64,000 bases of DNA from Chlorokybus atmophyticus (lineage: Eukaryota > Streptophyta > Chlorokybophyceae > Chlorokybales > Chlorokybaceae), in assembly GCA_009103225.1 (NCBI GenBank), contig RHPI01001202.1, forward strand, positions 76,121 through 140,120, given 5' to 3'. Below are positions 10,589 to 27,152 of the stretch, one piece after another. How positions within the stretch are numbered: the first letter of the stretch is position 1; each line of letters starts with the position of its first letter. Below the pieces are notes generated by a model. The model ran no database searches, was not told the DNA's origin, and saw only the letters and a list, made by a program, of their open reading frames with translations. The translations under genes and the position numbers were made by a program.

Positions 10589-13500
10589 GTGACGCGTGAC
10601 GCTGGTCAGGACGGCGGCGACGGGTGTAGTGATGACGGCGGCGATGTTGCTGTGCAGGCGGGCGTGATGGACAACGACGATGCCCAGGGTGGCATCACGT
10701 CAGACAGGCTCCGCCGCACTGTGGACCTGCAGCAACAGCAAGAACGGTCTGCGCTGGACGGCCTCGGTGACGGGGTAAGTCCATGACAAGATGAGTACTG
10801 CTGGCATGATCTTTGCTGCAAGCTTAAAGAAGCTGAAACCCTAATCTGTTTGCTTCACTTGCCGCCATCCTTAAGAGAACTGAGCCATCATTCGTGACGT
10901 CACGTCCTCGCATAACGTTAGGCTACACTCGTGTAATGTAGTGCACACAGCATGGCAAATATCAGTGCACTACTTCTGTTTGGCCCCTGCGTAGTTAGCT
11001 GCATACTTGGTCACTGTCCTCTCTTTGCTGTGCCTTCACCGATATACACACACGCACCCACCCAGACGCACACACAGTAGAAGTGCATAGCCTGTCCGTT
11101 CTTGGTGTAGTGTATAGTGTGTGTCATTCGTTGTGAGTGCTTGGCCTATGAGTGTGCATGTCATCCAGAACGTGTGCGATATGCTTGTCGCATTTACTGT
11201 TACCCCGTCCACAGACATACATGCACACGGACATACACATATAGACACCACACAGGCACTTGCACGCACACATGGTCATACACAACCAAGCGCGCACAGG
11301 CATGCACGCACAGGCACACGCAGGCACACATGCAGGTGGTGGCAATAGCCGCTCCGGTGTCGATATGCATGCTGCTGGTGGTTGTGCTGGTGCGGCTGCT
11401 AGGCGAAGGCGGTGGGCTGGCAGGTCCATCACTTGGAACCATATTCTACCAGGTAACCACTGGCTCATAACTCTCGTCACCAGACCATTGCACAGGCCAA
11501 TCTGGACTAGGCATGCAATGCAAACACAGGAGCATGAGGGTGACTCGGAAGGCGTCAAGTTCGAGGGCGCTCTGCTCAACGCGCTCGTTTTCGTTGTTGC
11601 CATCACCGTCATGACTTTTGTGCTATTTCTCCTCTTCAAGTACCGTTGCACAAAGGTGAGTCAGTTAGTGCTACATGTACGCACAATGTTTCAGCAATGC
11701 AGAGCGTGGTATATGCACTCAACTCTCAGGTGTGTGCACTTGGCAGTGCATATGGGGCTACATGGGCTTCTCGGGCTTCATCATTCTCGGCTTCATTGGC
11801 GGTGGACTCGCTTTGCAGGTGTGGCTTGGAAGTGTAGTCAGGCAAATCCTGCCTGTCATAGCGGCTCACCTGTCACGCAAGTACACGTGAATGCGAGCAT
11901 GAAGCTGCATACTCCCCTATATGGAAATGCATGCAGCGCTGTGCATGTTTGTGCGTGCATATGCATGCTGCACTGCAAAGCGCTGCACGTAACGGTTGTC
12001 AATCAACCAGACCTTCAAGTATGCAGCAAACGTGATGTCTATTTGTGAGTGGTTACCTACATGCAGCGTTGTGTGTAGGTGATCGAGGTGCTGGCGATAC
12101 CCCTAGACATCGTCACCTTCACAGTGGTGCTCTACAACTTCGCTGTGGTGGGTGTGCTGGCGGTATTTTTCTGGCCCGCGCCCGCAGTCGTCAAGCAGGC
12201 GTACCTGGTTGCGATTGGAGCCATTGTGGCATTCTGGTTCACCCGATTGCGTAAGTGCATGCACGCTTCTGTTGTTGCACACCCTTTCTCGCTGCTTCGC
12301 TACGCTAAATTCAATCAACGTCAATCATACATCAACAGCGGAGTGGACAACTTGGCTTCTGCTGGCTGCGATGGCTGTGTACGATCTGTTTGCAGTACTT
12401 GTGCCTGGCGGACCGCTGAAGGTAACACCCGTTGTTTTATTCAACGACTGCACTGCGTATAGGTTGACTAAGCTGGTACACGCTCACTCTGCGTCCAGGT
12501 TCTGGTGGAGCTTGCGACAGAGCGTGACGAGGACATCCCCGCATTGGTGTACGAGGCGCGGCCCGGCAATCGGATCCGCGCGGGGCGTCCGGCCGTGCCA
12601 ATCATCACGCTGGCCACAATGGCGCAGCCAACACCAAGCGGAGTAAGTGGCTAGGCTTGATTGCCATACATACCGTACAATGCGTGAGGTGGTCGTGATT
12701 GCATGCCTGAGCGAGTGTGCTGACAGCAATTGTGTGTGAAGGAACAATCAGATGCTGCACACGGTGGCACCAACAGCAGAAGCTCCCGCCTGCATGCGCC
12801 GCCTCCGTTGCGTCGGTGTGTTCTTCCCTCATTGACAATTTTTGCATTGGCCTTGTCACATAGCTGCTAGCATTAATTGTCACGAGCAACACACATGGGG
12901 GGCGATGACGACTGCTTGTGCATTTACTGAGCAATGACATTGTACACAGAAGGCGGGGGAGGGGGAGGGCTTGCGTGCGTGTGTGCACATGTGCGAAGTT
13001 GTCTGCGTGCGGCTGTCGTGTCTTGGCATGCAACAGTTGCATGCCATTATGCAGGGCCTGCCCTTGCCACTAGTTGATGTTTCATCGTGTATGTTTCATC
13101 GTGCTTGCAGACTATTGATGCTTCAAGACTGCATACACAACGACATCTTCGCAACAGCCATGAGTCAGTTTCTACATATGACAGTACGCCAAGTGACACA
13201 CTACGTGATATGCAAATCGCTGCTCTGCAGGTTCGATGAGCTTCATCGCGGCGTTGTGTTGCACCCCATCGCCTCCGAAGCAAATGGCACAAATACTAAC
13301 GAAGTGGGCGGGGACGGGGCTGAAGAAGAGTCTTCCCACCCACTAATTGACCGTGCTTCGGTGAGTCGACACAGGCAAATCCAGTTGCGGAACCGCTGCT
13401 CATGATCCATCCAATGTGCCATGTCTTGCCCAATAACACATGTTGCTTGTGACTGTGTGTGCAGTCGAGCAGCAGAGCACCCCACCCACACATGCACGAG

Positions 13501-13977
13501 AGCGGCTCACCCCGTAGTGAGGATGGCAGCGAGTACAGCTTGCCAGACTCCATCAAGGTGAGTGGGCAGCTTGGTCCTGTTTTGCTCTAGTTGGCGGTAT
13601 GCATGATTCTCCTGAGGATGATTGTGCTGTGTACTGCACGCAGCTGGGCCTCGGAGACTTCATTTTCTACTCGGTGCTTGTGGGACGGGCGGCCATGTAC
13701 GACATGATGACCGTTTACGTTTGTTATCTTGGCATCATCGCAGGTTTAGGTGAGAAAGCTGCTTTGCCTTGAACTGCTGATGTTGAATCGTGCTTGCGTG
13801 TGCAAATGTAATCTTGGCTGCCATGCAGGGGCCACTTTGTTCCTGCTAAGCGTGTATCATAAGGCGTTGCCAGCGTTGCCCATATCAATTGCGCTTGGCA
13901 TTGTACTATACTTTTTGACTCGGTTTGTGATGGAGCCGTTCGTGGTGGGCCTAGCTACGAGCCTGCTTTTCGTGTAA
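10589..13977 (+). CDS. presenilin (gamma-secretase-type intramembrane aspartyl protease)
   Basis: Exons: 10589-10774, 11336-11452, 11530-11655, 11747-11818, 12079-12250, 12339-12421, 12499-12642, 12742-12815, 13231-13360, 13465-13557, 13644-13749, 13829-13977. Sum 1452 nt, 483 aa, normal for plant presenilins. TM1 carries APVSICMLLVVVLV. The catalytic Asp pair is Asp240 in AVYDLFAVLVPGG (12383-12385) and Asp404 in LGLGDFIFYS (13656-13658). The C-terminal PAL motif is at residues 449-451. The hydrophilic loop (about 255-399) is Ser/His-rich and variable, as in the family. It should act in endomembranes as the catalytic subunit of a complex with nicastrin, APH-1 and PEN-2, none of which is seen here. 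All three active-site motifs are intact, so it looks functional. Plant presenilins also have protease-independent roles. Confidence 0.95.
11205..11335. repeat. CA-rich microsatellite
   Basis: Imperfect ACAC/GCACAC repeats lie in intron 1 of the presenilin gene, immediately upstream of the acceptor at 11335. Confidence 0.7.
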
Positions 13978-15375
13978 AACTGTTATGAACATTCTTTATC
14001 AGACCCGGGGTCGTTCACTTCTTTGCGTGGTCTGCAATACGGTCAAGCGTGTCCACAGCAGGCAACACTCACAGCACAACAACGCCCATGAAGTCAGTGA
14101 AGTCCTGAAGTATTAGAAAAACAACTGCGAATGGGCATGCACTCACACATGCCTCCGCATTCTCAGGATGCCGTGCAAGGATATTTTACGTTGTAAAGGA
14201 TGCAGGTTCATTAACCAACAACCAAGCCAGCACACCTTACTCAATGCTGATCCAAGTGTCCAAGCAAACATGGGTGTACAAAAGATGGAGTGCTGGTAGG
14301 ACTGCATGCATGGGGTAATCAGCAGAGACATGCATGCTGTCATGCACACACTGCAAGAAAACAGTCACCAGCAGTCACAGTTCTATTTCACCACCAGGTC
14401 AAGTACTTCTAACGCACTAAGCTACCACTACTTGGCTACCCCGTTAGTCATGCATGCATGTATGTTGCATAGTCACCTGCAGTTGGCAGCAGCATGTGCA
14501 CTGGGTGCACTCGTGCTCATGACTATCAGCCAAACAGTGTTACCCAGTAAGCTCGCATGAATAGCTGCGCTGCTGTGCAATGCCAGGCAGCACTTCGCGA
14601 GCGTTTTGTAACTCCCTGTAGGCATACCATTCCGACGAGGCTGGCTTACAACTTGCCAACAGTAACTGGTATGCGCAGCACAAGTGTTTGAGTTGTTACT
14701 CAGACACTCATGTTGGTCACAATTACAGCATTGGCTATATTCTACATATGGCACTGGTGGGCCTGGCGCACTGAGCAACTCTGACCAGAGCTGCCAGGCT
14801 GTTTGGGTTGAGGAGGATTGAAGATGGTGTGCGCAACAAACAATAAGTGGTGGCGGAGAGGCAGGGGGGAAAGGCGGAGGGGGAGTGCTGTTGGGCTGCT
14901 TGTGCGTGTGTGAACTGCTGGCGTCTCGGCACTGACAGTACACGCCGTGTGCACAGGTACTTACAGCAACTGCTCATTGTGGGGATGTGCATGCTCGGGT
15001 TAGCTGACTTAGCATAGGCACATAACATGGCAGTAGGTGTAATGTACAAACAATGCGGGGCGTGCTTGCTCATGCATCATGTCATGCATGTAATAGTGTG
15101 CGTGTATGTGATGATAATCGTGTGCATGCATGCAACAGAGAGCGCATGTCAACATTGCGTGTGCCAGCAAGTGTATGATAATAGAGCACCCCATACACAG
15201 CCAGGTGAAGCAGGCAAATAGAAAGCGTTCAATTTTACAAACAAGCAATGTACAGCGTATATACTCCAAAAACCGTGCTGTTGTGAATAAACGGTAGTGG
15301 AAGGTGCCTGCCAACAATCTCGTTGGCGAGGGGCAACTGGAGTGACAGGAAGCAACAGGGAGGGACCTCTCAGAT
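13978..15375. other. convergent intergenic region
   Basis: It lies between the presenilin stop (+) and the glycosyltransferase-like stop (-). I recognise no gene, RNA gene or mobile element in it. Confidence 0.45.
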
Positions 15376-16834
15376 TTATTTGTCTGCCAAGGTCCTGGAG
15401 GTGCGGCACTGCGTCATCACCATCTTTGTTGTGCGCAAGATGTAGGCAAGCCCTTCGCGGGTTGTGCTGGCTTTCTGGCCCATCTTCTTCATGTCTGCAT
15501 GGGAGTAATGCACTGTGGCGACGGGTTTCTTCCGGAATGTGCATTTCAGAGGGGCTGTGATGAAGGGTGGGGCCGCGTTCATATCTATGTGGTAGGAAAC
15601 ATTGGCTGCGCGAACGGTGTAAAAGTAGTGCAGCGCGTCTTGGTCAGACACATGCATGACAGGTGTTCCATCATGCTTGCGCGTTCGGATGAAGCTGGTC
15701 TTCGCTGGCTCTTGCTCTAAGTTGATGCCGGCAAAGGACGCCACCATGCGCTCATACTCTGAGGCCGAACCGCTCACCAAGCAAGGCACCTTGTTCTGAT
15801 GAGTGGTCAGGTTGCCATTGTTGGGCAACTGGCAACCAGGCATGGGCTTGAGACCAACATTGAGCACGTCAAAATCCGCCATCAGACCGCCACCAATGGA
15901 TGCCATCGCAATCCATCGCATGAAACAGGCGAGTTCGTACTGCTTGTTATTCACAGTAGGGAGCTGAGACAGCGCCTTCCTCCATTCAGCATACTTTGGA
16001 TGTTTCTGCATGCACACAGTTGTTCAGCACTAGCACCAAGCAAGACAACTGAGAAACTGCACCTCAGCCTTGCAGGCAAACAGCACGCTGTACCGCAGCA
16101 TCAGCATGGGTCAGAATCTGCGCGCGCCAACCTTGCGCCTCCCAGCTTGCCTTCCAAGCTGCGGTCAGCAGTCGCGCTTGCTGTTTGAAGTCATGCTGCA
16201 AACACATTCGGGTGAGCGACCTGCATGGTCTGCATGCAGTGCCAAAACACGGGTGGCTTGTGTCTCACCTGTGACTTTCTGCTAGGCACATCCTCAACAT
16301 AGGTGTACACACGGCACCCTGCTGCGCTTGCATCAGGGACAACTGGTAGGCGTGCAAGTTCTTCATTGATCTCGTCACCTAGCTCGGCGATATCAAGCCC
16401 TGCCAACACAAAGTGATAAGTCCACCAATTCAGGTAGCGGCACAGTGAGACTATTTCAGAACAAGCATGCGGCCAACAAACACGAAGCCAATAAGAGCTT
16501 GCCAGGGGTGCCCCCCCCCCCCCCCCCCCCGGGGGGGATGAGAAATGCACACTTCAGCAACCGTTACCTGCTTCCGCGACCGCAGCTGCCAAGTCAAGCG
16601 TTGCTTCGTCAATGACGCTGAGGCTCCGTTCAGGTAGTCCTGAGTACTGCTCAACGCTGGGATGCTTCTGCCAGTCAATGTCAAACGCGTGGCTGTCTTC
16701 AAGACTCTGCAACAGCACAACGCCAGGTTAGAACACTCTTCACTGCAAGGCAACATGCACGTTCACAAGAGCCAGCAGATATGTCGCACCTCCAGAAAGT
16801 GAAGGTCGCGGGCGCTTGCTGCCAAGCAGCATAG
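15376..16834 (-). CDS. DXD-motif glycosyltransferase-like protein (5' end uncertain)
   Basis: Exons in coding order: 16790-16834, 16568-16706, 16269-16399, 16094-16195, 15376-16005. All are joined in frame with canonical splice sites, giving about 348 aa. An additional N-terminal exon with a hydrophobic leader, possibly a signal anchor near 16960-17130, is likely but I could not phase it. The order CRVYTYVEDV, then W..QGWRAQILTHADAA, HPKYAEW, and FMRWIAMASIGGGLMADFDV resembles sugar-nucleotide transferases that place a DXD (here DFD) after a small-residue loop to bind metal-nucleotide sugar. I cannot name the family or the sugar. The C-terminal third shows no motif I know. A Golgi location would fit a signal anchor but is inference. 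Confidence 0.65.
16511..16537. other. C20-G7 homopolymer junction
   Basis: Twenty C followed directly by seven G lie in an intron of the glycosyltransferase-like gene. The C-to-G switch is self-complementary and may be an assembly or sequencing artefact. Confidence 0.7.
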
Positions 16835-20686
<3,852 letters not shown>

Positions 20687-23193
20687 CTACGCTTGTGTTA
20701 CAGCGGCATGGATGGCATTCGCAAGATGAGGCACAGTGGGCGAGCTGAGCCCCGCCATGCTGATTCGTCCGTCACCCGTCATATACACATGGAACCGGTC
20801 CCGCATGAATTGCACCTGTCAAGAGCCACCACTAAGCCCCGCTATGCAAGTTACATTGGACGTTACCCGCCATGTGAACTGAGCGTACCTGTTGAGCATT
20901 GAGACCGGTAAAAGTGAACATGCCAATCTGCTTCAATATGTGACTCCAATCACCTGGAGTTCCTGCATCAATCGTGTTTCAGTGCAGCTCGCTAAAATGA
21001 CCAACAAAGGTCTTGGCCTCCTCATTATAAGCATGGGCAGCACACAATTTGACCTCCAGCATCCCTCAGTTCACAGGGTGGGTGTGCATGCTGCATGTGT
21101 GCATGCAAATGTGCGCATGCGTTTGCGTGTGGGGTGAAGGGAATGTGTGTAAAAGCCGCACCTTTTGCCTTCAAAGCATCAAAGAGCTGGTGGCGCATGC
21201 TGATGATGCGGTCTGCCATTCCTTTGAGCTCAACAGTCCATTCACAGAACAGGCCACTGCAAAGCAATGCATCACGCGGCTTTAGGCTTAATATCAACTC
21301 AACAAATTCATGCCAATGTAGAGTACAGCTGAGTTGCATGAGGTCATCGATCTGCATGTTGTGCATGTGTACACTTCAAGCTCGACTTACGGATCACCCA
21401 GGATGGCAGCAACGATGGCAGCGCCATGAATAGGTGGTGAACTGTACATTTGACGGATAACTTGCTTCAACTGGCTTTCCGCAAGAGAAGCAGCCTTTGA
21501 GTTGCTGCACACAAGGGAAAGTGCCCCAATGCGTTCCCCATAAAGTCCCATGTTCTTGGCGTAACTCTGCGCCAGCAAGAGCTCCTGTCCGCTGGCTACG
21601 AATAAGCGCACAGCTGCTGCATCTTTGTCCAAATCGCCAGTAGCAAACCCCTGCCATTACACTGCCGTCAGTTGCTCAACCAACCACATTCCCAACGCAT
21701 ATGTTATGGAACACTCGCCATGGCTCATTATGAATGTTCATGTATGCGAACCTGATAAGCTGAGTCAAAGAATGGAAGGTGGCGCTTAGTTTGAATCACA
21801 TCACACAGCGTCCGCCACTGGTCAAGTGTTGGGTCTGCTCCGGTTGGGTTGTGTGCACAGGCGTGCAACAGAATGACGGAGCCATCTGGAGCATTTTTTA
21901 TGTCTTCGCACATGCCTGTTGTTAAAGCGCTTAGGTTACATACTTGCAACCACTGTCTAGCATGCAATTGGAACACACCAGATTGCTCCCATGGCAAGCC
22001 AGCCAAGTGAAAACAGAAGGCATGCAGCGTGTATGTCACATGACAGAAACTTTACCATGGAAGTCCACACCCCGCGTTTTGGGATCATAGTAACGATAGC
22101 TCCTGATCTGGCAGCCAGCGGCAGGAAAAATCTTCTTGTGGTTGCCCCAAGTAGGATCCGGCAGGTACACCACGGGCTGCATATCCAGTCAAGGTCGCAT
22201 GAGCTGTTGTGGTGATATCCATCAACCATTACGACAGCAGTCAGGTCGACTATGACTACGTACATTTCGGTGGAAGCCGCGTAGAAACTCAGCACCGACA
22301 CGCAGCGATCCAGTGCCTGATAGGCACTGCATGGTGACAACAAGCCCTTCACGCAATGCTGGACTGTAAGCACGCAGAGACCAACAGAGTCAGCCAAGCA
22401 TGCACTCCGATTGGAGTTTGTCACGTAGATATGTGGAACACTGCAATAAAATGACAGGCATGCGCAACACATGCAGTGGCACCTATCGGCGCCAAGCATA
22501 AGCTGCGCCGTCAGCTTGTTAAAAGCTGCGAGCCCTGCAATAGGCATGTACTCCTTGTTGCGGCTCCTGCACCAGGCATTACTCAATTACCGCAGTACAA
22601 GCCAGGAATGCTAACGCACGGCAATCGGCATTGGAGTAGTAGTAAAATCAAATGGCGAATTTGTTCATAAAGCTACCTGTCATTCACAAGGTGCTGCTCG
22701 ACTTTGCGGACGACATTCAACACCAAGGGCTTCCCCTCCTGCACAAACGAAAGGGCATCAGCACCAGCGACATATGGAGCTGTGAGCTGCGGCAGCGCAT
22801 TCCACAGATGTTTACCTCAGTACGGTACGCCCCAACGCCCAAGTTCAACTTGTGAGAATCTGAATCCTTGTTGTACGCTACTGTAACCTGTAGCAACCAT
22901 GTGCTGTGGAGTTCATGGCATCAAAGCCGAACAGCTCAAGCAAATTCCTACTGAAAGCATATAAGCTTGGAACAGCCAAGATACCATTCCACAAACTGAT
23001 TACTGGTGCAATCAACCACAGTGCCACCTACCCCAAGAATGGGGTCTTCAGGCGCCTGCGGAACAGCGTCCCACACAGACTGAGAAGCAGCGCTGGTGTG
23101 CTGGCGCTCCATGCCACCTGCAACAACTTCTTCACTACTGCTCCCTCCAAGATGGGAGGCCAGCTGCGACAGACGCCTCTGCGCACCCTCCAT
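20687..23193 (-). CDS. ASP3: peroxisomal-type aspartate aminotransferase
   Basis: PLP enzyme interconverting aspartate plus 2-oxoglutarate with oxaloacetate plus glutamate. Exons in coding order: 23032-23193, 22816-22887, 22677-22738, 22483-22566, 22264-22363, 22056-22176, 21752-21915, 21391-21650, 21162-21256, 20889-20962, 20687-20815. Sum 1323 nt, 440 aa. Class I motifs are intact: [39 protein letters not shown], and [14 protein letters not shown] with the PLP Lys at about 287. The C-terminal block [16 protein letters not shown] is also present. It resembles the plant ASP3 isoform more than bacterial forms. The N-terminus has R-L-(SQLAS)-H-L, an exact PTS2 (R/K-L-x5-H-L), so peroxisomal import is predicted. 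That would fit a malate/aspartate shuttle in photorespiration or beta-oxidation. Confidence 0.95.
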
Positions 23194-24663
23194 TCCCCAA
23201 CTCCTCTGTCCACCTATCCGCAGCTACGTCATCGACAGTACCGCCGCCGCCGCCGCCTCCTTCTTAATAAAGCGACGCCTTAATGCTTATCCTGCTACGC
23301 ACTCTGTTGAAGACATGCTGACGTCAGCTCGCTGGACCTGACAGCACTTCCGATAAGTACATCGGAAGCGACGGGATCAGCAGCACTTGCCCTATTCCAG
23401 GAAGCATTGCGTCACTGCACCGTCGGACGGACAGACCTTCCATGACGATTAACTTCCTAGACCTCCCTAGCAAGTTGCTAGTGGCAACGCCTCAGTGCAT
23501 TACGTAACGCCACCGTCACGCCAATGTGACGCCTTGCAGTGTGCCACCGTGGGCCGCACGTGCGTGACTTGAGCGAGTGATGTGACCTGCGACCGGCGGC
23601 GGACCGAAGAGCCAGGCATCACTTTACGGAAAGCTGTGAGACAAGTCGGTCCGCGGGTGCGTTAGCCGCCAGGAGCTTTCGGTCACAGGGCAACAACGGC
23701 CGGTACAGCGACCGCATGCAAGTCGCAATTGGTCTATGCCAGCTGGCTTTGAGCTTTGGGTGAAGCGCCAGCGTGTGCGTGTGCGTGAGCGGTGAGCTGG
23801 GGACGGCTGCTGGGTTGGCTTTGGTGCATTGAGCAGCTGGCTGCTAGTCTCAGCGTGTCCTTTACAGTGTTGAGCTTGTTGGTGTGGCCAGCGCAAATCA
23901 CAGTTGGAGCGGCGGCGTAGGAGGCGTTGGGCTTCGCTGCTGTCGCTGTCAGGCACACTTGACAGCTGTGCTAGCGGTGACGGTGGTTGTGTGCAGCTGG
24001 AAGAAGTGAATAGTGTGAAGGTTGTGGTTATCGAGCGTGTGTGTCAGAGTCACTGGCTGATGGATGGAGTCTGGAGCTTGTTGGAGGCAAGGCGCCGCTA
24101 GACTAGAGATGTCCTTGAGGTAGCGTCTTCTTCTGCTGTGCGCCGTCCCGTTTGCGTGTTGCTCACCGCATGGCAACCGGGAACGTTGATAGTAAGCACA
24201 CATCAAGCAGTTTCCCGGGTGCTGCACTGCACAAAACAGACTGTGCTCCACAGACTGTTGTGCAGCCAGCACTCGCGGAATGCATGCACGCCACAGAGTG
24301 TTGTGCACATGTTGTCATACTGTGCAACACGTTGACATATCTAGACAACACTGCATTGGCTGGGTTAGCAGATACTGATGATGATGTGCACCAAGAACCA
24401 TTCTATTGCCAAAACTGGTCTGGTGTGCAGTGCGTTGCGAGGGAGACCTGCCACGCTTGCTAGCACTGGCAGTTGTGTGCATGTCAGAGTGTTACAGCTG
24501 CAGATACTTACCAGTGGTTGCGCCTGTCATGCGTCGTACAGCAAACTATGTGCGCCATGCAGGCCAATGCGTCTTCCTATGCTGCACTAAGTAAATGGCC
24601 CCATCTGCTGAAGCTGGGGTCCTGCATGCAAGTGGATGCAATGTACGGCGTGACGATAATCCA
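23194..24663. other. divergent intergenic region
   Basis: It lies between the starts of the aspartate aminotransferase (-) and nucleoside transporter (+) genes. The part near 23.2 kb is Ala/Pro-codon-like on the minus strand, typical of 5' UTR here. I see no other gene. Confidence 0.45.
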
Positions 24664-27152
24664 ATGCATAAAACTGAAGAAAGTCACGAACCAATGGAGA
24701 CAGATGAGCCACCGGACCATGTAAGTGCAAGCATGCAGCCATTGCAAGGACCGTAAGTCCTGCTCTGATGCTCACGGTGTGTTATGTGTGCAGTACCATT
24801 TTGCCTACATTGTCTTCTTCTGCCTTGGCGCCGGGGTGAGTGTCTACCACCCGCCTCCTGCTGTATAATACCCGCAGCGTCTCAGTGTTATGAACCTCGT
24901 GTCTGCAGTAGTGGCATGGCCAGGTGGCAAAGCTAAGTCCTGCATGTGTTTGTCAGATCTTATTCCCGTGGAACGCCTTCATTACCGCTGTTGACTACTT
25001 TGAGTTACTCTACCCCCACCAACACGTTGAGTAAGTTGCTGCTGACCCCAGCGTAACGTAGACAAGTAGCTGCTTCCAGCACCGGTGTTATGCAAAGAAT
25101 GACCTGCGTGACCATGTGCTTGCAGCCGAGTGTTCCCCGTGTCCTACATGATTACCAACTTATTGAGCATAGTACTCGTTTTCAAGTATGGCAATAGGTT
25201 CCCACCCGCCAACCGACTCCTGTTGGGCTTCTCACTGTTTCTCGTGCTGCTGCTGGTAAGCATGTGTTGTGTTGAAGACAGCTACAAGATTAGCCCATTG
25301 CACGCCAGCTGGTTTACTGTACCCACACATGCTACAATAAGCCAGCGCTTGCCTTGCAGGTTGTGCCACTGACAGATGCACTGAGCCGAGGAGGCCCCGG
25401 TAGTAGTACTGGACGCACACTGGTTATTACTGCGGTCAGTTTAACCGGCACTGCTGATGCCATCGCGCAAGGTAAGTCAACATGCTGCTGGTGACTGTCA
25501 AAGTTGTTTCAAGCCCTGACGCAGCTTCACTGCCTGCATGCAATGCAGGTAGTATTTATGGCCTCGCCGGCAACATGCCCATGCGCTACACGCAGGCGGT
25601 GATGGGCGGAACCAGTGGCGCAGGGCTTGTTGTGTCACTTTTGCGAGTGCTGACAAAGGTGAGCACTTACCATGCCACCTGTTACTGGTAGTCTGCAGAG
25701 CTGTGCCCTGCAATAATTGCGCAACAGCATGCACAACTGTCTCACTTCTGTATGAGCTAAAAGACATCTCACAGGTGCTGGCGCCTGACACCCCTGAAGG
25801 ATTACGAGCGGGCGCAATGCTTTACTTTGGCATGAGCGCTGCTATGGTTGCCTTCTGCATCTTGTGCTCCATTGCCTTGGCTTCGCTACCCGTCATGCGG
25901 CATTTTCATTCTTTGACAGAGCTGCAGGTATGCCGTCAAAAGTGGTCTCAGTTCCCACGAGTGTTACATTGTAAGCAACCTGTATATTGCAGGTGCACTG
26001 TGGGCCTGTGCGCTGGCAGCGTTTGCAAGACACTGCCGCTGAGGAGGAGGCCCATTCCCTAAAAGGTGACATACGGTGGTAACATGTGGTTGTCATGATG
26101 TACAGGTTCATATTGTGAGTGATCTTGTCGTTGCAGAGAGCATCGTGGATAGTGCGCGCTATGCTTCAGCGCCTACAAGCCACCTAGGAGTGCTACGCAA
26201 CATCTGGGAGTATGGCACAATGGTGGCCTTGATTTACATGGTATGTTCATGGGGTTTACCTTCTATATAGATACCTTGTGCACTTAGCGTGATGTAGCTG
26301 CTGACGTGTCTGGTGCAATGTTGTTCTTCGGAACAGATTACGTTGAGTATCTTTCCGGGTTTTCTCGCTGAGGATGTCTCCTCGCAAGCGCTTGGTGACT
26401 GGTACTCCGTGTTACTGGTAAGCACGTGTAAAAACCCTTATGAGATCCGCGTTGCAAATCAATTTGTCTCAAAAGCGACTCTCTCTTGCTGCAGATATTG
26501 GTGTTCAATGCGTTTGACCTGGTGGGCAAGATGATGCCCTGCTCACAGCGCCTGGTTATTGAAAACCGCGCAGTTCTTTGGGTATGCCTTGACTGTCACG
26601 TTAGTCCGCCAAGTGCACACACTTCACCGCAGTGTGCAGAAATCAAGTGTGCCGCCAAGCATGGCTTGCATGTGCCATGCAGCTAGTGTGCTTCTATACG
26701 CCAACCTTTGTCGGCTTGGGGAAGGGGGCTGGTACACACGCGCAGTCAACTGAAGCTCTTGTCAAGTGCAGGTCATGACTTTGAGTAGGCTGCTGTTTGT
26801 GCCAGCCTTCCTGTCATGTACGCGCGGACCGATGTGGATGCGCACAGAGACACCCATCTTGTTGCTGACTGGTGCTCTTGGATTGACATCCGGTTACACT
26901 AGCAGGTATGCCTGTGAACATTCTGTGGGAGTTGGTGCTGCTCCGTGTTTTTTGTATGACAACCGGCGCAGAGAGATTGCTGACAATGCCGCTGAGGACT
27001 GATCTATGACGTGCTTGTGCAGTTTGTGCATGATGGAAGGGCCTAAACGGGTGCCACCGCACGACTCTGAGGTCGCAGGAACAGCCATGGTGCTGTTTTT
27101 GATTGTTGGCCTGACAATTGGCGCTGCATGTGGCTGGTTGTGGTTGCTTTGA
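24664..27152 (+). CDS. equilibrative nucleoside transporter (SLC29/ENT family)
   Basis: Membrane carrier for nucleosides or nucleobases. Exons: 24664-24720, 24794-24835, 24957-25030, 25126-25255, 25360-25471, 25549-25658, 25775-25927, 25993-26065, 26137-26240, 26337-26417, 26495-26581, 26772-26905, 27023-27152. Sum 1287 nt, 428 aa, the family size. The first helix carries GAGILFPWNAFITAVDYF, the ENT hallmark. The Gly-rich segment around GSIYGLAGNMPMRYTQAVMG marks TM4-TM5. A hydrophilic loop (about 230-260) separates the N- and C-terminal helix groups. The last helix ends GLTIGAACGWLWLL. Plasma-membrane or tonoplast placement cannot be told. It could work as a proton symporter, as plant ENTs often do. 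The start ATG gives a short acidic N-terminus (MHKTEESHEP), with no competing start nearby. Confidence 0.93.
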
